A DNA stretch of 64,000 nucleotides from JAOAGA01 sp964540515 (GTDB lineage: Bacteria > CALINM01), in assembly GCA_964540515.1 (NCBI GenBank), contig CAZIMS010000002.1, positions 243,709 through 307,708 of the forward strand. The letters run 5' to 3'. The notes below the pieces were generated by a model. The model had not been told where the DNA came from, did not search any database, and saw nothing but the letters and a program-made list of their open reading frames with translations. Positions 1 to 8,408 of the stretch are shown here, piece by piece. The number at the start of each line of letters is the position of its first letter. Positions within the stretch are counted from its first letter, which is position 1. The position numbers and the translations under genes were made by a program.

Positions 1-74
1 GCATTCTGAGTTTGTAATAGCTAAGCTTATATATAAGTTAATAGGATATATTACATTTAAAAAGGAGAAAGAAG

Positions 75-665
75 GTGAAAAAATCATCAAAAAAAAATGT
101 TAAGGTAAGTAGCAATTCCCTTGATTTTGTTCCTAAAAAGGTTTTTTTTACAAAAGGGGTAGGACATCACACAGAAGAGCTTGCCTCCTTTGAGCTTGCA
201 TTAAGGGACGCAGGGATTGAGAAATATAATTTAGTTACTGTATCAAGTATTTTTCCACCCCATTGTGAGATAATAGAGAAAGAGGAGGGGTTAAAATTAC
301 TAAATCCTGGACAGGTTGTTTTTTGCGTTATGAGTAAACTAACATCTAATGAACCTCATAGACTTATAGTTGCTTCTGTTGGTTGTGCTATTCCTAAAGA
401 AAGAAATAATTATGGGTATCTTTCCGAATATCATGCTTACGGTGAAAATGAGAGAGAGGCAGGCGACTACGCAGAAGATTTAGCGACAATGATGCTTGCT
501 ACGACTTTAGGTATTGAGTTTGATGAAGACGCAAGCTGGGATGAGAAAAGACAGATTTGGAGAATATCTGACAAGATAGTTATATCGTCCTCTATAGCAC
601 AGGAGGCAATAGTTCAGAAAAAGAAATATACTACTGTACTATCTGCAGCAGTTTTCATTTTCTAG
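75..665 (+). CDS. pdaD: Pyruvoyl-dependent arginine decarboxylase
   Basis: Decarboxylates arginine to agmatine for polyamine synthesis, using a covalently bound pyruvoyl group instead of PLP. The 196-residue length is normal for the family. The self-cleavage site is visible as TVSSIFPPHC around residues 55-64: cleavage between Ser57 and Ser58 would turn Ser58 into the pyruvoyl group. The conserved AYGENE segment in the C-terminal half supports the call. The start is a GTG preceded by an AAAGGAGAAAG ribosome binding site. The gene is convergent with the downstream zinc-finger gene and its upstream context is cut off by the window edge. The family assignment is secure; the substrate is inferred from the family. 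Confidence 0.93.
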   Translation: MKKSSKKNVKVSSNSLDFVPKKVFFTKGVGHHTEELASFELALRDAGIEKYNLVTVSSIFPPHCEIIEKEEGLKLLNPGQVVFCVMSKLTSNEPHRLIVASVGCAIPKERNNYGYLSEYHAYGENEREAGDYAEDLATMMLATTLGIEFDEDASWDEKRQIWRISDKIVISSSIAQEAIVQKKKYTTVLSAAVFIF

Positions 666-712
666 TATCATTTAGAGTGTGATAGAAGGCTATGAATGTT
701 AGGCTAAAATTT

Positions 713-1150
713 CTATTCTTCTTCCTCTTCTGATGTTACTTCTTCAGTAATCTCTTCAAAGGGCTCTTCTTCTATCTCTTCAAAGGGAGTAAAAACACCT
801 TCCTCGCTTTCCTTTGCACTCTTGCAAGATACACAAAGCGTTGCAAAGGGAAGAGCTTTTAGCCTTTGTTTTGGTATTTTCTCTCCACATTCTTCACATA
901 TACCATAGCTACCTTCTTCAATTCTTCTTAGAGCGTCATCTATTGACTGAAGCCTATTTTTTTCTTGTGCCGTAATGATAATATCCATTTCACGTTCTCT
1001 CTCTTGAGATGCTTTATCATAGTCATCTCCCACTTCGTCATGGCTTGTATGTTCTCTAAGTCTTCTTTCATTTATGTCTTTTAAAATTTCAACCCGCATC
1101 TCTTCGAGCAGTTTTTTTAGCTCTTGATATTGTTTTTTGCTCTCCTCCAT
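713..1150 (-). CDS. DksA/TraR-type zinc-finger protein
   Basis: Probably binds the RNA polymerase secondary channel or acts as a general regulator, as DksA/TraR proteins do. It has an N-terminal coiled coil with a DxxDxA tip motif (DDYDKA, residues 42-47), a C4 zinc finger (Cys85, Cys88, Cys106, Cys109) and a very acidic Glu-rich tail of about 25 residues. I chose the ATG at 1150 because AGGAGGG lies just upstream of it; an in-frame TTG further upstream would swallow that site. At about 145 residues it is close to E. coli DksA. The retained tip aspartates favour true DksA-like function, though a YteA-type member is possible. Confidence 0.85.
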   Translation of the reverse strand: MEESKKQYQELKKLLEEMRVEILKDINERRLREHTSHDEVGDDYDKASQEREREMDIIITAQEKNRLQSIDDALRRIEEGSYGICEECGEKIPKQRLKALPFATLCVSCKSAKESEEGVFTPFEEIEEEPFEEITEEVTSEEEEE

Positions 1151-1206
1151 AAACCCTCCTGCCAAATAGGTAGGTTAAAAATATAATTTAAAACTCCTAA
1201 TAAGTC

Positions 1207-1244
1207 AACCACAAAAGGCATAGTGTAAACCACAAAAGGCATAG
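1207..1244. repeat. 17-bp direct repeat, 21-bp period
   Basis: AACCACAAAAGGCATAG occurs at 1207-1223 and again at 1228-1244. The 21-bp spacing is two helical turns, so both copies face the same side of the DNA. That suits a pair of protein-binding half-sites, possibly for control of either divergent gene. The function is inferred only. Confidence 0.5.
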
Positions 1245-1420
1245 AATTAAGATCTTTTGGAATTAGATGGAAATATAAATTTTTTTTATAACATAAAATA
1301 AAAAATGATTTTATAAATTCCTTAGTTGTACATAAAAAGTAATTAAACAAAAAAATTTGTTAAATAAATTTTTGATTTTATTATAGTTATTTTTTTACTT
1401 GATTTTGTAACATTTTTTAA

Positions 1421-1449
1421 TTGACAATAATAAAACATTTTTTTAAATT
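1421..1449 (+). promoter_or_regulatory. Predicted sigma-70 promoter for the symporter operon
   Basis: TTGACA at 1421-1426 is a perfect -35. A 17-bp spacer leads to TAAATT at 1444-1449, which matches four of six -10 positions. Transcription from here would give a leader of about 110 nt before the DUF4212 gene. The very AT-rich background makes chance matches common. Confidence 0.4.
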
Positions 1450-1567
1450 ATACGTAACATGAAATATTATTTTTGAATTCTTTTTTTGTTTATAAGAACA
1501 CAATTGTAAAAGAAGGACTTTTAAAAAAATAAGCCCTAGTAGGGGCAAAAAAAGGGAGGTGAGAGAT

Positions 1568-1831
1568 ATGGCAGTAGACAAGGCAAAGTTAGATGCTTAT
1601 CACAGAGAAAATGTTCGTTACATCGTTATCTTCCTAATCATCTGGTTTGTGGTCTCACTTGGTGGAATTTTGGTGGTGAAAAGTCTAAACGAGATTAGTT
1701 TCTTAGGATTTCCCTTTGGTTATTATTTAGGTGCTCAGGGTTCCATATTGGTATTCATAGCTGAGATCTTTATTTATTCAAAATTAATGGATAAGCTAGA
1801 CAAGAAGTATGGTTTTTCAGAAACACAATAA
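1568..1831 (+). CDS. DUF4212 small subunit of sodium:solute symporter
   Basis: An 88-residue integral membrane protein with two hydrophobic helices (about residues 18-42 and 52-75 from this start) and charged ends. DUF4212 proteins are encoded directly upstream of VC_2705-type sodium:solute symporters and are taken to be their small subunit; exactly that order is seen here, with a short gap. The ATG at 1568 is chosen because GGGAGG lies at 1554-1559; an in-frame GTG at 1559 overlaps that site. The subunit role is inferred from conserved pairing. Confidence 0.88.
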   Translation: MAVDKAKLDAYHRENVRYIVIFLIIWFVVSLGGILVVKSLNEISFLGFPFGYYLGAQGSILVFIAEIFIYSKLMDKLDKKYGFSETQ

Positions 1832-1859
1832 TCTTTAAAAAAAGGAGGTGATGTTTTTT

Positions 1860-3515
1860 ATGAGTAATCAAATGATAGGTTATATTGTTGTTTTTGGCGT
1901 CTTTCTTATATTTATGTATATTGCTTACACTACTCGTACGAAAAAATCAGATGATTTCTATGTAGCAGGTAGAAGAATAAACCCTGTATGGAACGGAATG
2001 GCGATTGGTGCTGACTGGATGAGTGCGGCTTCATTTATATCAATGGCAGGAGCTATCTCTGCCTTAGGATATGATGGTTTGGCATATATTATGGGGTGGA
2101 CAGGTGGTTACGTTCTTTTAACGCTTGTTTTAGCTCCCTATCTTAGAAAGTTTGGTAAATATACTGCTGTAGATTTTGTTGGTGACAGATACGAAAGTCA
2201 TGGAGCCAGAGTAGTTGCCGTTGTCTGTGCTATTATTATTAGTACATGTTATTGTGTTGCTCAGGTCGCCGGTGCAGGTATTATTATGGCAAGGCTTATG
2301 GGCTTTACAATGAATGTAGCTATTGCTATAGGTATCGTTATTGTTGTGGCATCTACTGTTATGGGTGGTATGAAAAGTATTACCTGGACACAGTGTGCAC
2401 AATATATCGTCCTTATTATTGGTTATTTGATACCTGTAACAGCTCTTTCAATCAAAATGTATGGTCATCCATTGCCACAGTTAGCCTACGGTGATCTGCT
2501 ATATAAGATAATAGCAAAGGAACAGGAATTGAATATTAAGCCCCTTTATATTGAGCCCTTTACAAAACTAGTTGCTTCGGATATGTGGGTTCTTACCTTA
2601 GTACTTATGGTAGGTACAGCAGGGCTACCACACATTATGATGAGATACTTTACTACTCCAACAGTTAGAGATGCAAGATACTCATCAGGCTATGCCCTTA
2701 TATGTATAGGTGCCCTTTATGTTACCGCTCCTGCCTATGCTGCCTTCCAGAAGTATCAGGTGCTTTACAATGTCGTTGGACAACAGATAGCTTCATTACC
2801 AGAATGGGTTGTTGCCTGGAGTAAGACAGGTCTGCTTACAATCAAAGATGCAAACGGAGATGGTATTCTCCAATATGCAGAACTTACCCTACATAGAGAT
2901 ATAGTAGTTCTCTCTATGCCTGAGATAGCCCAGTTGCCTTATATTGTCTCAGCATTAGTTGCAGCAGGTGGTTTATCAGCTGCTATATCAACAGCTGATG
3001 GACTTCTTATGGTTATAGCTTCTGCTATCTCCCACGACCTATACTTCCGTATTTTTAATCCAAACGCAACAGAAAAACAGCGCGTTTTCTTAGGTAAATC
3101 TCTTATAGGTGTTTTTGCTATTATTTGTGGAGTTATAGCTGCACAACAAATAGGTTTTATAGTTCAGATAGTTGCTTGGGCCTTCTCTTTAGCAGCAGCA
3201 TCTTTCTTCCCTGTAATAGTTATGGGTGTCTTCTATAAAAGAACAAATAAATATGGTGCAATAGTTGGTATGATTGGAGGACTACTTATAACAATATTCT
3301 ACATTGGAGGAGTTAAGTTTGGCTGGCCAACAAAGATAACCCCAATATTTGGTATCAAAGACCAGGGTGCTGGCCTCTTTGGTATGACCTTTAATTTCCT
3401 AAGTTGTTTAATAATCTCTCAATTTACTCCACCTCCATCACAGAAGACAATGGATCTTGTTGACCATTGCAGATATCCTGTTAAGCTTACGGATGAGTTT
3501 GATTCTTTCCATTAG
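1860..3515 (+). CDS. Sodium:solute symporter (SSS family, VC_2705/acetate type)
   Basis: A 551-residue, roughly 13-helix sodium-coupled symporter, close in type to acetate/short-chain acid permeases (ActP-like). SSS features include a GADWMSAASFISMAG segment near the N-terminus and a GGLSAAISTADGLLM segment in the core. An extramembrane loop carries a perfect EF-hand-like sequence (D330 to E341, DxNxDGxLxxxE). The ATG at 1860 follows AGGAGG at 1843-1848 by 11 nt; ATG 1851 is possible but close. It sits in one unit with the DUF4212 gene and is closed by a strong terminator. The substrate is not provable from sequence; acetate or a related acid is likely given the CBS-DUF294 neighbour. Confidence 0.9.
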   Translation: MSNQMIGYIVVFGVFLIFMYIAYTTRTKKSDDFYVAGRRINPVWNGMAIGADWMSAASFISMAGAISALGYDGLAYIMGWTGGYVLLTLVLAPYLRKFGKYTAVDFVGDRYESHGARVVAVVCAIIISTCYCVAQVAGAGIIMARLMGFTMNVAIAIGIVIVVASTVMGGMKSITWTQCAQYIVLIIGYLIPVTALSIKMYGHPLPQLAYGDLLYKIIAKEQELNIKPLYIEPFTKLVASDMWVLTLVLMVGTAGLPHIMMRYFTTPTVRDARYSSGYALICIGALYVTAPAYAAFQKYQVLYNVVGQQIASLPEWVVAWSKTGLLTIKDANGDGILQYAELTLHRDIVVLSMPEIAQLPYIVSALVAAGGLSAAISTADGLLMVIASAISHDLYFRIFNPNATEKQRVFLGKSLIGVFAIICGVIAAQQIGFIVQIVAWAFSLAAASFFPVIVMGVFYKRTNKYGAIVGMIGGLLITIFYIGGVKFGWPTKITPIFGIKDQGAGLFGMTFNFLSCLIISQFTPPPSQKTMDLVDHCRYPVKLTDEFDSFH

Positions 3516-3525
3516 AATTATCAGA

Positions 3526-3550
3526 GGGTGTGCTTCGGCACACCCTTTTT
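3526..3550 (+). terminator. Rho-independent terminator of the symporter operon
   Basis: An 8-bp perfect stem, GGGTGTGC/GCACACCC, is closed by a TTCG tetraloop and followed by five T residues. It lies 11 bp after the symporter stop codon, so the downstream CBS-DUF294 gene needs read-through or its own promoter. Confidence 0.95.
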
Positions 3551-3564
3551 GATTTCTAATATCT

Positions 3565-5004
3565 ATGAATGAAACCTCTTTCTTTTTTCTTAAGGTAAGG
3601 GATATTTGTAAAAAAAACGTATATACATGCTCATCTAAAATAAGCCTTTCTGAAGCAGCAGTTATAATGAAAGAAAGAAATATCTCAGGCATTATCATCG
3701 CTGAAAATGATATCCCTATTGGTATAGTTACTGACAGAGATTTTAGAAATAAGGTAATAGCAAAGGGGCTATCACCTAAAAATTATAAAATTTCTGAAAT
3801 CATGTCTTCTCCGGTAATCTCTGTCAAGGAAGAGGACTATATTTTTGAAGCCATATACAAGATGACAAAAGAAAATATTCATAGACTTGTAGTGGTTGAT
3901 GAGATGGGGATGTTAAAGGGTGTTATTACCGATACAGATATAATAAAAAACCAGACCAATACACCTTTATATTTTATAAGGGAGCTTGAGTATGTAAGTT
4001 CTATTGATGATTTAAAAAATATAGAAGAGAAATCAGCAAATCTAATAAGATACATGCTTAAATCTGGTATAAGGACTTCAGACCTCATTAGATTTATATC
4101 TTATCTAAATGATTCAATTATTTTGAAAACAATAGAGTTAATTATTAAAGATAGCTATATTGCACTGCCCAACAACTTTGCCTTTTTAGTTCTTGGTAGC
4201 GAAGGAAGAATGGAACAGACTTTAAAAACTGATCAAGATAACGCAATAGTTTATGACGATAATATAAATGAGAATGACCTTAAATTAATCGAGTTTTTCT
4301 CAGAAAAGCTTATATCAACACTTATAAGTATTGGTATTCCTGAGTGTCCAGGTGGTATAATGGCTAAAAATCCTGCTTGGAGAAAGAGTTTTTCAGACTG
4401 GAAAAAAACATTGAGCAAGTGGATATCGGTACCTCAGCCAGAGAATACCCTTAACTATAGTATGTTTTCTGATTTAAGGACGGTCTATGGAAATATTCAA
4501 CTGGAAAAGAATTTAAAGGAGTTAATACTTACACTTGTAAAAGAAAATAGGCTCTTTCTTGCCCATTTAGCTAAAAATGTTCTAAGATTTCCGCCACCTA
4601 TCTCTTTTTTCGGTAATATTAAAGTAGAAAAAGATGGAAGTTATAAAGGTGCCTTTGATATTAAAAAAGGAGGTATATTTCCTATAACAGAGGGCATTAA
4701 GGTGCTGGCTCTCGATGCAGGGATAATAGAAGGTGGGACAAAGGCAAAGATTAATAAGCTAATAGAAAGAAATGTTCTTCCCGATGAAGATTTACTGGAG
4801 ATTGAGACGAGCTTTAATTTTTTGGTAAGTATGAGATTAAAGTCTCAACTATTGGCCTTGGAAAGGGGTAAGGTTTCTTCAAATTATGTATATCTCTCAG
4901 ATTTAAACCATATTGAGAAAGAGAGGCTAAAAATTGGTTTCTCTGCCGTAAAGATGCTTCAAAGCGTTCTCAAAGAAAGATATAATTTAGATCAAATTTC
5001 TTAA
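3565..5004 (+). CDS. CBS-pair and DUF294 nucleotidyltransferase-like signalling protein
   Basis: A cytoplasmic 479-residue protein. Two CBS domains (about residues 8-130) probably bind an adenine nucleotide. They are followed by a DUF294 nucleotidyltransferase-like domain with the signature GSEGRMEQTLKTDQDNA (about 212-228) and the DUF294 C-terminal helical domain. Such proteins are commonly encoded beside VC_2705-type symporters, as here, and may modulate uptake or a PII-like signal; that role is inferred. No clear Shine-Dalgarno site precedes the ATG, which begins 15 bp after the terminator of the symporter gene. It is convergent with the next gene, only 2 bp away. Confidence 0.87.
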   Translation: MNETSFFFLKVRDICKKNVYTCSSKISLSEAAVIMKERNISGIIIAENDIPIGIVTDRDFRNKVIAKGLSPKNYKISEIMSSPVISVKEEDYIFEAIYKMTKENIHRLVVVDEMGMLKGVITDTDIIKNQTNTPLYFIRELEYVSSIDDLKNIEEKSANLIRYMLKSGIRTSDLIRFISYLNDSIILKTIELIIKDSYIALPNNFAFLVLGSEGRMEQTLKTDQDNAIVYDDNINENDLKLIEFFSEKLISTLISIGIPECPGGIMAKNPAWRKSFSDWKKTLSKWISVPQPENTLNYSMFSDLRTVYGNIQLEKNLKELILTLVKENRLFLAHLAKNVLRFPPPISFFGNIKVEKDGSYKGAFDIKKGGIFPITEGIKVLALDAGIIEGGTKAKINKLIERNVLPDEDLLEIETSFNFLVSMRLKSQLLALERGKVSSNYVYLSDLNHIEKERLKIGFSAVKMLQSVLKERYNLDQIS

Positions 5005-5006
5005 AT

Positions 5007-6068
5007 CTATAGAGCAGATTTAAACTCGTTAAAGATCTTCTGAACCTTCTTTAATTCATCTTCATTGTTAATTAGATGTAATTTTTTAAAAAAATCAAAA
5101 TCATTCATCTTAAGATTATTGTAAAGAACTGCTGGTATGCTGCTTAAAGATACCTTGTTAGTAATAGGAATTGAGAAAGAGGTGGTGTAGTTTTTGTGTA
5201 TTAATGGGTCTAAGAGATGATTAAAGAATACTAAAGACAATGTCTTTTCTCGCTCTTTAACTAATGAAATAAGATATAAGCTTGCAAAAGTTCCTTCGTC
5301 AGGGATAATCATCTCTATTGTTCCCCCCCTTCTCTCAAAGAAACCTTTTAGATAAACAGGTGCCACTATTATGTCAGGCCTTCTTTCTTGAAATAACTTA
5401 AGAGCAGAATCGAGTTCATCAATATTATAGATAATAAAATTTTCTTTTTTAATCTTTTCAAAAAGAGATTTTGTTAGGTTAGGGTTGATGTTTATGGATA
5501 AAAATTTTGAAAGAGCAATAATGCTCTCATAGTTATCAGGTATTGCAATTTTTCTATTAGAAGTAAAATAATCTTTAGCTGAGGTTGAAGATTTAATCTT
5601 TTCTGGATCAAAAAATATAGCATAGGGGATATAGGCAATTGGGATAGCTAAGGGGGAGTTATTATCAAAATATTTTTCTCTCATAATATTGATTTGATTA
5701 TCCATTAACTTGTCGAGATTGGGAACATTTGTAGTATCAATATTTATTAATATCTTATTTTTTTTAAGGGTATCAAAATAAAAAGATGGATATATAACAA
5801 CATCTGTATCTTCATAATTAGCAGAAAGAAAGTCTTGATCACTTTTTAAAAGGTTAAACTTAACTGCACTTTTGTATCTACCAGAAAAAGTATCGATAAT
5901 ATTTTTTTCTGCAAAAATATCAGGAGCAGTAACTTTTATGGTTTTACCCTTAAACTGATTGACATTTATATCTGCCATATACCTTTGTTGGCTCATTATT
6001 CTTAAAGTTTGGTAGGAGAGCAAAAAACCAAATATTATTAAAGTGAGCATTATAAATCTTTTCATCAA
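5007..6068 (-). CDS. Periplasmic extracellular solute-binding protein (family 1-like)
   Basis: A 353-residue protein with one N-terminal hydrophobic segment (about residues 4-22) that looks like an uncleaved anchor or signal peptide. The following sequence has the alternating layout of a bacterial type 1 solute-binding protein, for example the IPIAYIPYAIFFDPEKIK stretch near the middle. No ABC permease or ATPase gene is adjacent, so it may serve a distant transporter or act as a receptor. A ribosome binding site (AAGGAGAT) precedes the ATG. The fold call is moderate and the ligand unknown. Confidence 0.6.
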   Translation of the reverse strand: MMKRFIMLTLIIFGFLLSYQTLRIMSQQRYMADINVNQFKGKTIKVTAPDIFAEKNIIDTFSGRYKSAVKFNLLKSDQDFLSANYEDTDVVIYPSFYFDTLKKNKILINIDTTNVPNLDKLMDNQINIMREKYFDNNSPLAIPIAYIPYAIFFDPEKIKSSTSAKDYFTSNRKIAIPDNYESIIALSKFLSININPNLTKSLFEKIKKENFIIYNIDELDSALKLFQERRPDIIVAPVYLKGFFERRGGTIEMIIPDEGTFASLYLISLVKEREKTLSLVFFNHLLDPLIHKNYTTSFSIPITNKVSLSSIPAVLYNNLKMNDFDFFKKLHLINNEDELKKVQKIFNEFKSAL

Positions 6069-6228
6069 CTATCTCCTTTTTGAAGTCTATAATAATTATA
6101 CAGTTTTTTATTAATTTAAACATTAAAATTTAACAAATCTTAAGTAACCTGCTAATCAAAATCAGTTTGAGGATTTTTAGAATAATAGCAATTATCTATA
6201 TTTTTTGATAAACTTTTAAGATAAATAT

Positions 6229-6996
6229 ATGATTTACCTGATATATGCATTTTTGTTTTTTTTTGGTTCTGTGGTTGGTAGTTTTTTAAATGTCTGTATT
6301 TACAGAATTCCGAGAAATATATCAATAGTATTTCCGTCTTCCTTTTGTCCTCGCTGCGAGAAAAAGATTCCACCCTACTATAATGTCCCTATTATCGGTT
6401 ATTTAATTCTTAAGGGAAGATGTGCCTATTGTGATGATAAGATTTCTATCAGATATCCCTTTGTTGAGACGTTAACGGGTTTTTTCTTTCTTATATCTTT
6501 TATTAATTGGGGCTTCCCAGAAAATATTATCTACTTTGTTTTTATATGTTCTTTGATTGTTGTTACATTTATTGACATAGACTTTCAGATTATTCCTGAT
6601 AGAATTAGCCTTACAGGGATTTTCGTAGGATATATTGTATCTCTTTTAATTTTTAAAAGAGGATTCCTAAGTCCCCTTCTCGGTATAATTTTGGGAGGGG
6701 GAATCTTTTATCTAATAGGAAAATCTTATGAATTAATTACAAAAAGAGAAGGGTTAGGTGGCGGAGATGTAAAGCTTATGGCTATGTTTGGTGCTTTTTT
6801 AGGGGTAAAATCAATACCTTTTATTATCTTGGTATCATCTTTAACTGGGACTTTGTTGGGGCTATATTTAATTTTGTTTAAGAAAAAGGATACCAAGTTT
6901 GCTATACCTTTTGGTCCTTTTTTGTGTTTAGGTGCAATAATTTATATATTTTGGGGAGAGCAGATAATTAGTTGGTATCTTAATAGGTTACTATGA
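6229..6996 (+). CDS. pilD: Type IV prepilin peptidase / methyltransferase
   Basis: An inner-membrane aspartyl protease (A24 family) that cleaves prepilin leaders and N-methylates the new N-terminus. It has the N-terminal zinc-binding methyltransferase-type domain (Cys40, Cys43, Cys65, Cys68), the first catalytic Asp in FIDIDFQIIPD, and the second in GLGGGDVKLM, spread over about eight helices. The 255-residue length is normal. The stop overlaps the start of the downstream histidine kinase by 4 bp (ATGA), so they are co-transcribed. No clear Shine-Dalgarno site is seen before the ATG. Confidence 0.93.
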   Translation: MIYLIYAFLFFFGSVVGSFLNVCIYRIPRNISIVFPSSFCPRCEKKIPPYYNVPIIGYLILKGRCAYCDDKISIRYPFVETLTGFFFLISFINWGFPENIIYFVFICSLIVVTFIDIDFQIIPDRISLTGIFVGYIVSLLIFKRGFLSPLLGIILGGGIFYLIGKSYELITKREGLGGGDVKLMAMFGAFLGVKSIPFIILVSSLTGTLLGLYLILFKKKDTKFAIPFGPFLCLGAIIYIFWGEQIISWYLNRLL

Positions 6997-8408
6997 TAAA
7001 TAAAGAAGGTAAGATAAGCACTGAGCTAATTTATAGTATTTTTTTACTAACTCTTTTCTCTATTATTATCACCTTTTTAGCAACTTTAAAGATTGTGGAA
7101 AAACAAAGGGTCGATATAGAATCCTTTAATCTCCAAAAAATTTTTTATGACTTAGAAAAAGAACCCTTTGATGTTTTAAACTTGAAGCTATACCTGCCTT
7201 CAGGTATAACCTATGGAATCTATGATCTACAACAAAAGACAACGGTAGCAGGGTTTAATGTTGTAAACCAAGGTCAAGATATTAAAGATAATATCGAGAT
7301 AGAGTTAGAAAAAAGCTTTTTTTACCCAACCATCACTGTAAAAAAGGTTAGCTATCTTTCAGGTCGTCCTTACTTAATTGTTTTGAGAAAAGATTTTGAT
7401 GCTGAACTTAAAGCATTTAAAGATATTATTATACTTTTTATACCTTTCGGTTTTATTTCACTAGTGACATTAACTATGTTTACTTTTGCCTATTATAGAA
7501 AGAGGTTTCTTATCCCCTTTGAAAACCTAAAAAATGCTTATGCTATGGTGAATGAGAGTAATATAGATGTTAAGATTGAAAAATCAAATGTTAAGGAATG
7601 GGACTTAGTGTATGAACATTTTAATGAGATGATGGAAAGAGTAAAAAACTATAGGGGGCGTCTTGAACAAAAGATAGAGGAGCTTCAAAAAGCCAATATA
7701 GCCCTTCAATCTGCTCAGGAAGAGATAATTTTTTCTGAAAAAATGGCTACTGTAGGGAGATTGTCAGCTGGACTAGCCCATGAGGTAGGTAATCCCCTTA
7801 CGAGTATTATGGGCTATATCTCATTCCTAAAAGAGAACGCTAAAAATGGTGAAGAAAGTGAGATTCTTAGCCTTATTTATAGGGAGACAGAAAGAATTAA
7901 CAATATAATAAGAGACCTTTTAAATTTTGCCAGGTCAAAAGACGAGGGTGGGGTATCAGTTTGTAATATTAAAGATGTAGTTAACGATGTTATAAAACTA
8001 CTTTTACCACAGAAAGATTTAAAAAAAATTAAAATTATAAATAATATATCCGAGAGCAAGGCAGTAATATTTTCTGTTGAAGAGTTAAAGCAGGTTCTTC
8101 TAAATATTATCATTAATGCGGTAGATGTAAGTAGTGACGGAGGAGTAATTGAGATAGATTCATATACAGAAGAAGAATATTTTGTTGTCACCATAAAAGA
8201 TGAGGGAGGTGGAGTACCAGAAGAGATAGGTGATAAAATATTTGAACCCTTTTTTACAACAAAGCCAACAGGAAAAGGAACAGGTTTGGGTCTTTCTGTG
8301 GCACACAGCCTTGTTAATAAATATGGCGGTAAGATTTATTTTAAGAATTATGAGAAAGGTTGTATATTCTTTGTCAAAATGAAGACTTTTGGGGGAGATT
8401 TGTGTTAA
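6993..8408 (+). CDS. Membrane sensor histidine kinase (NtrB/PilS-like role)
   Basis: A two-component sensor. Two membrane helices (about residues 10-31 and 145-167) flank a periplasmic region. They are followed by a HAMP-like linker, a coiled coil (about 215-245), a HisKA domain with GLAHEVGNPLTSIMGYI (the phospho-His), and an ATPase domain with N box NIIINAVDVS and FFTTKPTGKGTGLGLS. It overlaps the preceding peptidase by 4 bp and the following sigma-54 activator by 7 bp, so the three are one unit. The pairing with an NtrC-type regulator behind pilD recalls PilS/PilR, but the signal is unknown. Confidence 0.9.
   Translation: MINKEGKISTELIYSIFLLTLFSIIITFLATLKIVEKQRVDIESFNLQKIFYDLEKEPFDVLNLKLYLPSGITYGIYDLQQKTTVAGFNVVNQGQDIKDNIEIELEKSFFYPTITVKKVSYLSGRPYLIVLRKDFDAELKAFKDIIILFIPFGFISLVTLTMFTFAYYRKRFLIPFENLKNAYAMVNESNIDVKIEKSNVKEWDLVYEHFNEMMERVKNYRGRLEQKIEELQKANIALQSAQEEIIFSEKMATVGRLSAGLAHEVGNPLTSIMGYISFLKENAKNGEESEILSLIYRETERINNIIRDLLNFARSKDEGGVSVCNIKDVVNDVIKLLLPQKDLKKIKIINNISESKAVIFSVEELKQVLLNIIINAVDVSSDGGVIEIDSYTEEEYFVVTIKDEGGGVPEEIGDKIFEPFFTTKPTGKGTGLGLSVAHSLVNKYGGKIYFKNYEKGCIFFVKMKTFGGDLC

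Larger units (their letters stand above)
1151..1567. other. AT-rich divergent intergenic region
   Basis: About 415 bp without a gene between the divergent zinc-finger gene and the symporter pair. It contains a 17-bp direct repeat (1207-1244), a promoter-like element (1421-1449), and a short hairpin (GCCC/GGGC, about 1533-1546) just before the ribosome binding site of the DUF4212 gene. Short open frames here have no family features or ribosome binding sites and look like chance. Confidence 0.6.

Noticed and set aside
1166..1350. A small minus-strand ORF upstream of the DksA-like gene
   Set aside because: It overlaps the ribosome binding site and start of the DksA-like gene, has low-complexity composition and contains the direct repeat, so it looks like chance.
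1533..1546. The small GCCC/GGGC hairpin before the DUF4212 gene as a riboswitch
   Set aside because: Only a 4-5 bp stem with no larger fold or conserved core visible; not enough to call a regulatory RNA.
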